Of a stretch of 64,000 nt of DNA, positions 40,957 through 49,523 are shown one piece after another. Position 1 is the stretch's first letter, and every line of letters starts with the position of its first letter. The translations under genes and the position numbers were made by a program. The stretch comes from Chryseobacterium luquanense (lineage in GTDB: Bacteria; Bacteroidota; Bacteroidia; Flavobacteriales; Weeksellaceae). A model generated the notes under the pieces. That model worked only from the letters and a program-made list of their open reading frames with translations, was not told the origin of the DNA and did not search any database. The DNA lies in assembly GCF_026460945.1 (NCBI RefSeq), contig NZ_JAOVZV010000001.1:434001-498000 (forward strand). The letters run 5' to 3'.

Positions 40957-42036
40957 ATGATTATTAAGAAGCTTTCTTTATACAATTTCAAAAATCATTC
41001 AGAAAAGAAGTTTGAATTTTCACCCCAAATCAACTGTTTTGTAGGAAACAACGGCGTTGGAAAAACCAATATTCTCGATGCATTGCACTACCTTTCTGTC
41101 GGCAAAAGTTTTTTAGGAAATACCGATGCTAATAATATTAAAATAGAAGAAGATTTTTTTACAATTGATGCAGAAATCCAAAATGAAGACAGCGAAGACA
41201 CTTTGAAGATTTCTCAGCCAAAAGAAGCAAAAAAAATCATTAAAAAGAATGATAAAAGCTACGATAGAATGGCAGATCATATTGGTTATTTGCCAAGCGT
41301 GATGATTTCTCCTTACGATTCGAACTTGATTTCAGATTCTGGGGAAAGCCGCAGAAAGTTTTTAGATTCGATGATTTCTCAGACTGATTCGGGTTATCTT
41401 TATGATTTGATTCAATATCAGAAAACAATTCAGCAAAGAAATGCTTTATTGAAATATTTCGCCAAAAACAGAGTTTGGGATAAAGATTCTTTGGAAATTT
41501 ATGATGACCCAATTACAAAATCAGGAACTAAAATTTTTGAAAAAAGAAGAGAATTTGTTGCAAAACTCAATCCGATAGTTCAGAATTTTTATCAGATTAT
41601 TTCGGGAGGAAAAGAAAGTGTTTCTGTGATTTATGAATCTCATTTGTTGGAAGAAACATTTGAAAACTTACTTTCGCAGAGTTTAGAACGCGACAGAATG
41701 TTAACCTACACTTCAAAAGGAATTCACAAAGATGATCTACTTTTTGAAATGGATTCTGTTTTGATTAAAAAAATCGGTTCGCAAGGACAGCAAAAATCAT
41801 TTTTGATTTCACTGAAATTAGCTCAAATGAGTTTGATAAAAGAATTGACCAATAAAACACCTATTCTTTTATTGGATGATATTTTTGATAAATTGGATGA
41901 CATCCGTGTTGCACAGCTAATCAAATTGGTTAATCAGGAAAATTTTGGGCAGATTTTCATTACTGATACCCATAAAGAACGTACGGAAAATGTTGTGAGA
42001 AGAATAAACGAGGAAAGTGTAATTTTTGAGATTTAA
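40957..42036 (+). CDS. recF: DNA replication and repair protein RecF
   Basis: 359 residues of the SMC-like ATPase that loads RecA at ssDNA gaps with RecO and RecR. It begins L-Y-N-F-K-N-H, has Walker A G-N-N-G-V-G-K-T-N at 30-38, S-G-E-S-R-R-K-F-L-D near 129, and the signature/Walker B part S-Q-G-Q-Q-K-S-F-L-I-S-L-K-L-A-Q followed by L-L-L-D-D-I-F-D-K-L-D. The start overlaps nothing; 3 bases separate it from the upstream gene. Confidence 0.96.
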   Translation: MIIKKLSLYNFKNHSEKKFEFSPQINCFVGNNGVGKTNILDALHYLSVGKSFLGNTDANNIKIEEDFFTIDAEIQNEDSEDTLKISQPKEAKKIIKKNDKSYDRMADHIGYLPSVMISPYDSNLISDSGESRRKFLDSMISQTDSGYLYDLIQYQKTIQQRNALLKYFAKNRVWDKDSLEIYDDPITKSGTKIFEKRREFVAKLNPIVQNFYQIISGGKESVSVIYESHLLEETFENLLSQSLERDRMLTYTSKGIHKDDLLFEMDSVLIKKIGSQGQQKSFLISLKLAQMSLIKELTNKTPILLLDDIFDKLDDIRVAQLIKLVNQENFGQIFITDTHKERTENVVRRINEESVIFEI

Positions 42037-42040
42037 GACT

Positions 42041-42337
42041 ATGAAACGAAATAAAAAACGAGAATTTCAATCCTCAGAATTAGTAAAATCATTCGCCAGA
42101 ATTCATGGTTTTGAGCATAAACTTATCGCTTTTGAGATAAAAGATTTTTTGGAGGATTATCTTGACGAAAGCCTTTTTCAAGAGATTATCAGTGTAAATT
42201 TAGACAACAAAATCATTCAGATAAGAATCAATTCGCCTTTGCTGAAAAATGATTTCAATATGAGAAAAAGCTTTTATTTAAAAAAGTTTCAGGATAAATT
42301 CGGAGAAGAAAAATTTAATGATCTTCAGATTTTGTAG
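42041..42337 (+). CDS. DciA-family (DUF721) protein, replicative helicase loader
   Basis: 98 residues of the DUF721/DciA family, which in many bacteria loads DnaB helicase. It contains E-L-V-K-S-F-A-R-I-H-G-F-E-H-K-L near the start and the core N-S-P-L-L-K-N-D-F-N-M-R-K. The ATG at 42041 is 4 bases after the recF stop; a TTG at 42026 would overlap recF. The 3' end overlaps the convergent gene at 42315 by 23 bases. recF with dciA is a common pairing. Confidence 0.85.
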   Translation: MKRNKKREFQSSELVKSFARIHGFEHKLIAFEIKDFLEDYLDESLFQEIISVNLDNKIIQIRINSPLLKNDFNMRKSFYLKKFQDKFGEEKFNDLQIL

Positions 42338-44348
42338 GAATTGAGTTCTGTACTAAGTTATTAGATTTCAAATCAAAAGTAGATTGTAAGGGAAGGAAAA
42401 ATTTCAAAGGATTTCTTAAAAAATATCTGAAAATTGCACGATAGATTTCTCTTACTTCACCGAAATTCATTTTTCTCGAACGGAAAGCCAAAAACATCGA
42501 TAAACTAAAACTCACCAAAAAGTTGAAGAATCCGATAACAAAAACGGTGATAAATGATGTCCAAAATATTGAAGAACCAACAGTAAAATCTTTTCCATAC
42601 AAACCGATTGCAAAATTTCCGGCAGCAAAAGTGATGTGACGAATATCTAAATCGAGACCGAAAAACAACCCGATTGGCGCCGTTGCTCCCAGAAAAACTC
42701 CAAACCAAAAATTAGATATAATTCCTGCCCAGTTTTTAGCATAATATTTTGAAAGACCTTTCGCAAAATGAGCTCCAAATAATCTTCTTATAGGAATATT
42801 TTTAGCAATTCGATCCGGAATTTGATAAAAAATAGAATTATTACCGATATTACCCGAAATAATCCCTGAAATAAAAAGATAAAAACCGGCAATACACGCA
42901 TGAAGAATTGCTTTAGATTTAAAAGGATCTAAATCTTTCAATAGCTTATCAGATTTTTCAACGGCTAAATTCTGAGAGAAAAAAACATCCAAACCATAAA
43001 TAATCAACAAAGCTATCGGAAATGAAAGCAAAACATTTCCTACAAAAGCAATAAACTGACTTCTAAATAATTTCGAAACCAAATCAGCAAATTCGGTATA
43101 ATTACTTTTCGTATTTTCCTGCTCAGATAAAACCTTCGTCATCGTTGCAGCAGTCATTGCAGGCTGTTTTGTTGCTAAAGTAAATCCCATCAAGTAAATC
43201 ATCACAAATCCCATTGCATAATTTAATGAGTATAAAAATGCATGAAAAAAGTCGCTTCCAGGCATAAAACCATACAGCATTTTCAAGACACATAATGCTC
43301 CAACGATAATTCCTCCACCGCTTGCTTTGTAGAACATTTTCATGTACTGTTTACGGCTTGAAGTAATATAATGACTGCCCGTTTCTGCAGTGTGATTTGT
43401 AATTAAATGTGAAATCAACCTCGTACTATCGTTGATGAGATCGGAAATATTATTCTTATGAGATTTATAATTTAGAACATTAAAAATCAACTGTTTAGAC
43501 TTAATAATTACATCCTCATGCTGATCAATTATTAGTAGATTTACAATCTCAGAAATTCGCTGTGTTTGTTGACGGATTTTAAGAAGTGACTGATTAATCT
43601 TGCCGGAAATCCCGTATTTTGAAGAGTTTTTAAAGGCAATGTTTACAAAATCCTGACATTGTTCAGCATAAATCTTAATCTGTTTATATCTGCTGTCTTT
43701 GGAATTTAGTTGAATTTCAGGATTAATCTTAAAATCCTCTGCTAAAGCTTCCAATTCATTTTGTAAAGCTAAAAATGGGTTGTCAAAATTTCTGTATTCA
43801 GGAGCCATTCTCACAACATCCACTTCCAAAGCCATTCCGGTAACGCGCCACGAAAGAATATTCATTGAAAAAATAAGTTCGCTTTTTACTTTAGGTTTTA
43901 AAATAAAATCTGAAATTCCCAAAATACTCATCAACTCATCAAGCTCATTCTCGGGAAGATTGTGAAGATATTCGAGATCTTTTTTAGTGCTGAAACTTAT
44001 GTTGTCAATAAGATACCAAACCGTATTTTCGTGCTCAACCGGTGGTAAAATTTTATTTAAAATCCTTTTTTTAAGTTCTGGAAAGAAGGCGTTTTCAGAA
44101 AGAATATTAGCCTCCGTCAAAGAAAGATTAAAAGGTCTATCCGAGAAAATATTGTAGAGATAATGTCTGAAATTATCCGCAGAATTCTGATTTGTTTGAA
44201 GGAACTCAAGAATATTTTTAAAATCTGTCTTTTTTATTGCCTCTAAAAACTCGGTCAAAGGTTCGAGCGAAGTGGTTTCATTCTTAAAAGAAAAATATTT
44301 TTTAAGAACAGATTCGAAATTTTTTGTACTTGAATTCAGCAGCTTCAT
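42315..44348 (-). CDS. Membrane protein of the Gcr 'site-specific recombinase' family
   Basis: 677 residues. The N-terminal 330 are soluble and helical, and the C-terminal half has about seven transmembrane segments (from G-G-G-I-I-V-G-A-L-C at about 345 onward). It matches the family annotated as 'site-specific recombinase' (PF10136), named from the gonococcal Gcr protein. With so many membrane helices and no recombinase active site, a DNA-recombining role is doubtful. The 3' end overlaps the dciA-like gene. Confidence 0.75.
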   Translation of the reverse strand: MKLLNSSTKNFESVLKKYFSFKNETTSLEPLTEFLEAIKKTDFKNILEFLQTNQNSADNFRHYLYNIFSDRPFNLSLTEANILSENAFFPELKKRILNKILPPVEHENTVWYLIDNISFSTKKDLEYLHNLPENELDELMSILGISDFILKPKVKSELIFSMNILSWRVTGMALEVDVVRMAPEYRNFDNPFLALQNELEALAEDFKINPEIQLNSKDSRYKQIKIYAEQCQDFVNIAFKNSSKYGISGKINQSLLKIRQQTQRISEIVNLLIIDQHEDVIIKSKQLIFNVLNYKSHKNNISDLINDSTRLISHLITNHTAETGSHYITSSRKQYMKMFYKASGGGIIVGALCVLKMLYGFMPGSDFFHAFLYSLNYAMGFVMIYLMGFTLATKQPAMTAATMTKVLSEQENTKSNYTEFADLVSKLFRSQFIAFVGNVLLSFPIALLIIYGLDVFFSQNLAVEKSDKLLKDLDPFKSKAILHACIAGFYLFISGIISGNIGNNSIFYQIPDRIAKNIPIRRLFGAHFAKGLSKYYAKNWAGIISNFWFGVFLGATAPIGLFFGLDLDIRHITFAAGNFAIGLYGKDFTVGSSIFWTSFITVFVIGFFNFLVSFSLSMFLAFRSRKMNFGEVREIYRAIFRYFLRNPLKFFLPLQSTFDLKSNNLVQNSIPTKSEDH

Positions 44349-44361
44349 TGGTGCAAAGATA

Positions 44362-45006
44362 CTATTTCAAACTCACATTCCTCATTTGTCTCATAATCCA
44401 GCTATGTTTCTTTCTTAAATATGCTGAAGGATTTTTAGGATCATACTTTTTCGGATTTGGTAAAACTACGGCAATCCAGGCTGCTTCCGAAGTGTTTAAA
44501 TCTTTGGAAGATTTCCCAAAATAGTATTGTGAAGCCGCTTCAATACCGAAAACTCCCTGTCCCATCTCGATGGAATTTAAATATCTTTCGAGAATAATAT
44601 CTTTAGACCAAACTTTTTCGATAATGAAAGTATAAATCGCTTCCAGTCCTTTTCTGACCCAACTTCTACCCTGCCAAAGGAAAATATTTTTTGCAGTTTG
44701 CTGGGAAATTGTACTTCCGCCTCTTATTTTTTTCCCTTTTTCATTATTTTTCATGGCTTTTTCGATTGCCGTATAATCGAAACCATTATGATTAAAAAAC
44801 TTTTGATCTTCAGAAGCAATCACCGCCTTTTTCACATTACTTCCCATTTCATCATAAGAAATATAGTCTCGTTGTAATCTTCCATATTCGAAAAGTCCAC
44901 CGATTTGAGTAATCGTGATGGGCGGATTGAAGAATCTTCCCCAAATAATGAAAACTACGTTCAGAATTAGAACTATAAAAATAAACTGTTTTATTTTTTT
45001 CCACAT
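44362..45006 (-). CDS. mtgA: Monofunctional biosynthetic peptidoglycan transglycosylase
   Basis: 214 residues of GT51: an N-terminal membrane anchor (about 8-22) and the transglycosylase domain with catalytic Glu66 in V-I-A-S-E-D-Q-K-F-F, then G-G-S-T-I-S-Q-Q-T-A-K-N-I-F-L (about 96-110) and a second acidic pair Y-L-N-S-I-E-M-G. It polymerises lipid II into glycan strands without a transpeptidase domain. It begins a minus-strand pair with the next gene, 13 bases apart. Confidence 0.95.
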   Translation of the reverse strand: MWKKIKQFIFIVLILNVVFIIWGRFFNPPITITQIGGLFEYGRLQRDYISYDEMGSNVKKAVIASEDQKFFNHNGFDYTAIEKAMKNNEKGKKIRGGSTISQQTAKNIFLWQGRSWVRKGLEAIYTFIIEKVWSKDIILERYLNSIEMGQGVFGIEAASQYYFGKSSKDLNTSEAAWIAVVLPNPKKYDPKNPSAYLRKKHSWIMRQMRNVSLK

Positions 45007-45124
45007 AAGCTAAAAACTTGACGCAAAAATATAAAAATACTGCGAGTTAAATAGCTTTTGGCAATTGGCTTTTGCTATAAGCTTAAATTTCAATATATGC
45101 TTGTCTGCTTGAAAATTAATTATA

Positions 45125-45232
45125 ATTTTTATCACAAATTCACGAATTTTTATAGCTAAAACTGATAGTAGGGCTTAATCTACAAAGAAAATTCAAAAAT
45201 TTATATTCGTGAATTAGTGGCTATTTTAAAAT
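45125..45232. repeat. Dispersed palindromic intergenic repeat
   Basis: AAATTCACGAATTT near 45137 and ATTCGTGAATTAGTGGCTAT near 45206 form an imperfect inverted repeat of about 100 bases. The second part matches, in reverse, the sequence at 11241-11262. It fills most of the 45007-45242 gap. No gene is seen there. Confidence 0.5.
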
Positions 45233-45242
45233 TTAAAAACTG

Positions 45243-46289
45243 TTATTTCAATTCATTCATGTAAGTCAATTGATAATTCGGTAAAAGTTCGGGATGAAAA
45301 ATCTTTATATAGTCTTTTAAAACCAAATCTGATCGTACTACTCCACTTTCAAAAAAATCGTTGGCTTTTTGTCTCTCTTTTCCAGAAACTCCATAAATCT
45401 TTCCTTTGTTAAACACTTCTAATTTCCCATAAAAAGGATTGATGCTCAACATTTCTTTTTTCGAAATATGATTTCCCGCATTTATCCAGAATTGAATATT
45501 TTTTGACTTTGCAAAAACTTCTTCAAAGCTCATTGTAACAGCTTTTTCCTCTATATTCTCTTTTAAAATATAATTAGCATTGGCGTCGGCAACATAATTG
45601 GCTGTAAAAGTTTTTCCTCCCGGCAAATACCATACATCGTCGTACATTTCATTAGCTAAAACATATGGTTTTGAAGTTGATTTTAAAGCTAAACTTTTCA
45701 AATCGTTATAATTTTTCTGAATTTCATCAAATTTTGTTTGAGCTTCTTTTTCTTTGCCTAAAAGTTTTCCAAATAATTTAATGTAAGAGGTCTTTACCAT
45801 GGGGCTTTGCTCCATGTATTCATCCAAAAAAATCACCTTAATATTATTGTTTTTTAAAAGTTGATAGGTATTATCAAAACTTGCAATATAATTGGTGAAA
45901 ATCGCATCTGGTTTCATTGCAATAATCTTTTCTACATCATATTTTTGTTCATTCCCTACATTTTGAATTTTTCCTGATTTTAATAAGCTGTGAATCTTTT
46001 CAGAATAAATATACTCCGGACTTGCAATTCCAATAACCAAATTTTCTGCACCAAGCTCCGAAACATAGCCCATTAAACTTGCATTTAAAAGGATGATTTT
46101 AGAAAACGGAATTTTATTTTTTTCGAAATAATACTTAAAATTTCCTGATTTTATGTCTAATTTCCCGTTATCATCTTTAAACTGTACTCTTTCAGAGATC
46201 TTTTCCCAATCTGAAGATGATATTTTTTGTTCTCTTTTACAGTTGATTAGAAATAAAAATGCGATTATCAGTAAAAATTTTGCTTTCAT
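45243..46289 (-). CDS. Iron-siderophore/cobalamin-type ABC transporter binding lipoprotein
   Basis: 348 residues with lipoprotein Cys17 (L-F-L-I-N-C-K-R). The periplasmic-binding-protein fold of the FecB/BtuF type is shown by P-F-S-K-I-I-L-L-N-A-S, I-G-I-A-S-P-E-Y, V-E-K-I-I-A-M-K-P-D-A-I-F-T-N-Y and a long middle helix (about 175-195). It would hold a metal chelate or cobamide for import; no permease or ATPase gene is adjacent, so the ligand is unknown. Located just before the tRNA gene on the opposite strand. Confidence 0.85.
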   Translation of the reverse strand: MKAKFLLIIAFLFLINCKREQKISSSDWEKISERVQFKDDNGKLDIKSGNFKYYFEKNKIPFSKIILLNASLMGYVSELGAENLVIGIASPEYIYSEKIHSLLKSGKIQNVGNEQKYDVEKIIAMKPDAIFTNYIASFDNTYQLLKNNNIKVIFLDEYMEQSPMVKTSYIKLFGKLLGKEKEAQTKFDEIQKNYNDLKSLALKSTSKPYVLANEMYDDVWYLPGGKTFTANYVADANANYILKENIEEKAVTMSFEEVFAKSKNIQFWINAGNHISKKEMLSINPFYGKLEVFNKGKIYGVSGKERQKANDFFESGVVRSDLVLKDYIKIFHPELLPNYQLTYMNELK

Positions 46290-46337
46290 CTTTCAAAGAA
46301 AGCAAAAAAGTACTATATTTGCAAACCTTTAAACAAC

Positions 46338-46411
46338 GGCTTCGTGGCGCAACTGAATAGCGCACCTGATTACGGCTCAGGAGGTTACAGGTTTGAATCC
46401 TGTCGAAGTCA
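46338..46411 (+). tRNA. tRNA-Arg (anticodon ACG)
   Basis: A complete cloverleaf. Acceptor GGCTTCG pairs with CGAAGTC (46404-46410), with one G-T pair. The D stem is GCGC/GCGC, the anticodon stem CCTGA/TCAGG around loop TTACGGC gives anticodon ACG (46372-46374), the variable loop is AGGTT, and the T stem is ACAGG/CCTGT around TTTGAAT. The discriminator base is A. The 3' CCA is not encoded. ACG (inosine in vivo if TadA acts) reads CGU, CGC and CGA. Confidence 0.95.
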
Positions 46412-46418
46412 CACAGCC

Positions 46419-46455
46419 AAATGGCATCAACTAAAAACAGTTGGTGCCATTTTTC
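46419..46455 (+). terminator. Terminator after tRNA-Arg
   Basis: A 14-bp stem (AAATGGCATCAACT at 46419-46432 with AGTTGGTGCCATTT at 46439-46452, one G-T pair) and a T run, 7 bases after the tRNA. Confidence 0.85.
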
Positions 46456-46580
46456 AAATGTAGTATTTGTAAATTTCTACTTCATAAACTACCAAACTCT
46501 ACATTACCTTATTACTCGCTTAAAAATGTTCGAATTGTAATTCTAATATTGAATTCTTCTAATCTTTTTTATTAAATAGC

Positions 46581-46608
46581 AAACTCCAATACTTAAATAT
46601 TGGAGTTT
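46581..46608 (-). terminator. Terminator of the glycosyltransferase gene
   Basis: AAACTCCAATA (46581-46591) pairs with TATTGGAGTTT (46598-46608), 27 bases past the stop on the minus strand. Confidence 0.6.
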
Positions 46609-46634
46609 ATCTTTGAAATGGGTTATTAAGAAAA

Positions 46635-47405
46635 TTAATTTTCCAAATATTCTCTAATTTTATCTTTTGGTAAAAGATCTAATATTTTTTTCACGTCAAT
46701 AATTTTGTGCTCGTTGATAATACTTTGAACGGCTTTTTCTGCATTCTTTTCATTCACGAGTCTTTCCAATAAACCATAAATATTTACCATAGTTTTATGG
46801 GTATTCTCTTCATCACCACCAAACCAAGATCCGTTGAAATGATGACTCACATAATTTTTTGGTAAATCTTGAGAAAAATAAACTGAAGGATATAAAGTTA
46901 CTCCATGTTTAAGCTTTTGAATGGTATCTGAAAATCGGTCTGCTCCATAATCTTTCTCAAGCATTTCAGAAAAAATATCCGTATTGATTCTTTCTTCAAA
47001 ACCATCTTGTTTATCGTAATAAGCTACGAAATCTTTTGAAAGCTGATGTCCCGGTTCTGCCATCCAAAATGCCGAGTAAGGAACGCCTTTGACCTCAAAA
47101 CCACATACAGCTTTTTCGTTTAGAAATTCGTCTAAAGGAAGCTTCAATTCCATATCAGTATCCATATATATTCCTCCATGCTCAAGCATCACTTTGGAGC
47201 GTACATAATCTGAAACAAAAGCCCATTTTCCCTGCTCAAAAGCCTCTTTTACATAGTTATTATCTTGAACAGGAGCATTAGATTCGTTCCATTCTATAAT
47301 TTCGAAATCAGGATGAATTTTTCTCCATGTTGCAAAGCAATGTTTTGCCAATTCGTCTTTTTCGTTACCGCCAAACCAGCAATAATGTATTTTTTTTGGT
47401 ATCAT
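46635..47405 (-). CDS. Glycosyltransferase with DXD motif (capsular/mannosyl type)
   Basis: 256 residues of the Gly_transf_sug family (GT32-like), which add sugars to polysaccharides or lipids from nucleotide sugars. It begins I-P-K-K-I-H-Y-C-W-F-G-G and has W-A-F-V-S-D-Y-V-R at about 61-69 and the metal-binding G-G-I-Y-M-D-T-D-M-E at 77-86. No signal or membrane helix. Its acceptor is unknown, since no other surface-polysaccharide genes flank it. Confidence 0.9.
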   Translation of the reverse strand: MIPKKIHYCWFGGNEKDELAKHCFATWRKIHPDFEIIEWNESNAPVQDNNYVKEAFEQGKWAFVSDYVRSKVMLEHGGIYMDTDMELKLPLDEFLNEKAVCGFEVKGVPYSAFWMAEPGHQLSKDFVAYYDKQDGFEERINTDIFSEMLEKDYGADRFSDTIQKLKHGVTLYPSVYFSQDLPKNYVSHHFNGSWFGGDEENTHKTMVNIYGLLERLVNEKNAEKAVQSIINEHKIIDVKKILDLLPKDKIREYLEN

Positions 47406-47645
47406 AAAATATTATTTGGTATCTCTTTAAGAAGACAAACGTCTCATCAACGTTCAATTATTTACAAAAATTAAACCTAAATGTCTTTTTAAATCTATTA
47501 TTTAAATTTTAAATGAAATTTGATTCTTATTAAATAATTACAGAAGCAAATCATTAAAAAGATTCAATCACACTAAATTAAGTAATTGATTGGTACAGTT
47601 ATTTCTTGCACAATATTATTTCAGCAAAATCTTTTCCCTTTATTT

Positions 47646-48980
47646 ATGAAACAAATAACCGATCCCCGATACGAACCAAAAAATTATGTAAAAATTACCA
47701 CTCCTGACTGGGTGAAAAATGCTACAATTTATGAGCTGAATATACGCCAGTTTTCTAGAGAGGGAACTTTTCAGGCGGTCAATAAACAGCTTTCAAGGTT
47801 AAAAAAAATGGGTATTGATATTATCTGGCTAATGCCGATTCATCCGATTGGTGAAGTTCATCGTAAAGGAACATTGGGAAGTTACTATTCTGTAAAAGAT
47901 TATTATGGAATCAATCCTGAATTTGGTTTAGAACAAGATTTTAAAAATCTCATAAAAGCAATTCATGATGCTGGAATGTATGTTATTATCGATTGGGTAG
48001 CAAACCATACAAGTTGGGACAACGAATTGGTTGAAAAACATCCTGACTGGTACATGAAATCCAGAAAAAACACATTTCAATCTACCCGATGGAGAGATTA
48101 TGACGATATTATAGAATTTGATTATAAAAATCCTGCTTTAAGAAAATACATGACTGAAGCTTTAAAATATTGGGTAAAAGAATTTGATATTGACGGTTAC
48201 CGTTGTGATATTGCAAGCTTTGTTCCGATTGATTTTTGGGAAAATGCAAGAGAAGAATTAGATGCTATAAAACCCGTTTTTATGCTTGCTGAAGCTGAAG
48301 ACAAAGAACTTCACAGAAAAGCATTCGACTCAACTTACAATTGGACACTATGGAATATCCTGCATCTTATTTCAGTACAAGGATTAAGTGTAAAAACATT
48401 GACGGAAACTTATTTGGCAGAGCACGTTTCAATTTTTCCAAAAGAAGGAATTCGTATGAATTTTATAGATAATCACGATAAAAATTCATGGGAAGGTAAT
48501 CAGTACAGTAATTTTGGTGATGCTTTAAAAGCTGTAATTGTTTTTAATGTAATGATGGACGGAATTCCACTTGTGTACAGCGGTCAGGAAGCAGGATTAA
48601 ACCGTTCACTTGAATTTTTCGAAAAAGATCCCATTGAATGGAAGACTCATGAATTTTCAAAACTTTACACAAAGCTTTTTAAGCTAAAACATAAAAACCA
48701 GGCATTATGGAATGGTCAATACGGTGGCGAAATGGTAAGAATTATGAATGATAAAATGGATAAGGTTATCTCTTTTGTCCGAGAAAAAAATGGTGATAAA
48801 GTTTTAACCATTATCAATCTCTCCAGAGACCAGCTTATTGTACAACTCGACACATCATTTGATCAAGGCATTTACACCAATCTATTTACAGGTAAAAAAA
48901 GGAATGTTGATTCTACAATGGTTGTAACATTAGATGCATGGCAATATACGATACTGCATCTTACTGGTAATTATAATTAA
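47646..48980 (+). CDS. Cytoplasmic GH13 alpha-amylase-family protein
   Basis: 444 residues without a signal peptide. The four conserved GH13 regions are present: I-I-D-W-V-A-N-H at 114-121, D-G-Y-R-C-D-I-A with nucleophile Asp188, L-A-E with the acid Glu216, and F-I-D-N-H-D with Asp278. The A domain starts Y-E-L-N-I-R-Q-F and a small C-terminal beta domain starts at about 365. It probably acts on intracellular maltodextrins or glycogen. ATG 47646 is chosen; an upstream TTG at 47586 would add 20 residues that begin no recognisable signal. The 3' end overlaps the convergent receiver gene by 4 bases. Confidence 0.92.
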   Translation: MKQITDPRYEPKNYVKITTPDWVKNATIYELNIRQFSREGTFQAVNKQLSRLKKMGIDIIWLMPIHPIGEVHRKGTLGSYYSVKDYYGINPEFGLEQDFKNLIKAIHDAGMYVIIDWVANHTSWDNELVEKHPDWYMKSRKNTFQSTRWRDYDDIIEFDYKNPALRKYMTEALKYWVKEFDIDGYRCDIASFVPIDFWENAREELDAIKPVFMLAEAEDKELHRKAFDSTYNWTLWNILHLISVQGLSVKTLTETYLAEHVSIFPKEGIRMNFIDNHDKNSWEGNQYSNFGDALKAVIVFNVMMDGIPLVYSGQEAGLNRSLEFFEKDPIEWKTHEFSKLYTKLFKLKHKNQALWNGQYGGEMVRIMNDKMDKVISFVREKNGDKVLTIINLSRDQLIVQLDTSFDQGIYTNLFTGKKRNVDSTMVVTLDAWQYTILHLTGNYN

Positions 48981-49345
48981 TTATGGCTTCGTGAAAAAAA
49001 TTTTTCAACTTTAGTTTCCAATTCTGTAAGATCAAAAGGTTTTGCAATGTAATCGTTTGCCTGAGCTTTTTTTGCCAAGTAAGCAATATCACTGTTTGCG
49101 CTTACATAAATCACTGGTATATTTTTGAAATCCTGATGATTTCTTAAAAGTTTTAATGCTTCTATTCCACCAATTTCAGGAATCCAATTATCCATTAAAA
49201 TTAAATCTGGTTTGAATGCTTCTACTCTTTCAATAATATCGTGTGAAGTTTCAGATATTTCAACGTCATAACCGTTTTCGGCAAAGATGATGGTAAAGAC
49301 TTCGAGAATAGATTTATCGTCATCAAAAATTAGAATCTTTTTCAT
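48977..49345 (-). CDS. Stand-alone CheY-like receiver protein
   Basis: 122 residues consisting only of a response-regulator receiver domain. Acidic F-D-D-D at about 6-9, phosphate-accepting Asp in I-L-M-D-N-W (about 52), and the conserved lysine in Y-I-A-K-P-F. No output domain. It may be a shuttle partner for the orphan histidine kinases at 54.7 and 60.1 kb, though no direct link is seen. The ATG at 49345 gives M-K-K-I-L-I-F; an ATG four codons earlier (49357) is also possible. Confidence 0.88.
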   Translation of the reverse strand: MKKILIFDDDKSILEVFTIIFAENGYDVEISETSHDIIERVEAFKPDLILMDNWIPEIGGIEALKLLRNHQDFKNIPVIYVSANSDIAYLAKKAQANDYIAKPFDLTELETKVEKFFSRSHN

Positions 49346-49482
49346 AATCGTTCTCATTTACTGCAAACGGTAACAAATATAAAATTTGTACAGGATTCTG
49401 TTTTATGATTTGGATAATGTTTTTTGAATAAAAATTATTTATAGAAAGTTTTTGATGTAATTAAATCATAGAAACAAAAAAA

Positions 49483-49504
49483 AGACCGTCATACATGACG
49501 GTCT
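49483..49504 (-). terminator. Terminator of the OmpA-like gene
   Basis: AGACCGTCA (49483-49491) pairs with TGACGGTCT (49496-49504); the A run at 49476-49483 gives the minus-strand U tract. Confidence 0.78.
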
Positions 49505-49523
49505 CACTATAAAATAGTACAAT

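Noticed and set aside
42315..44348. Mobile element because of the 'site-specific recombinase' family name
   Set aside because: Membrane protein character, no inverted repeats or target duplication, and it sits among core genes.
46338..46460. tRNA-Arg as an integration site (attachment site) of a mobile element
   Set aside because: No integrase next to it and no repeated tRNA 3' end within the window.
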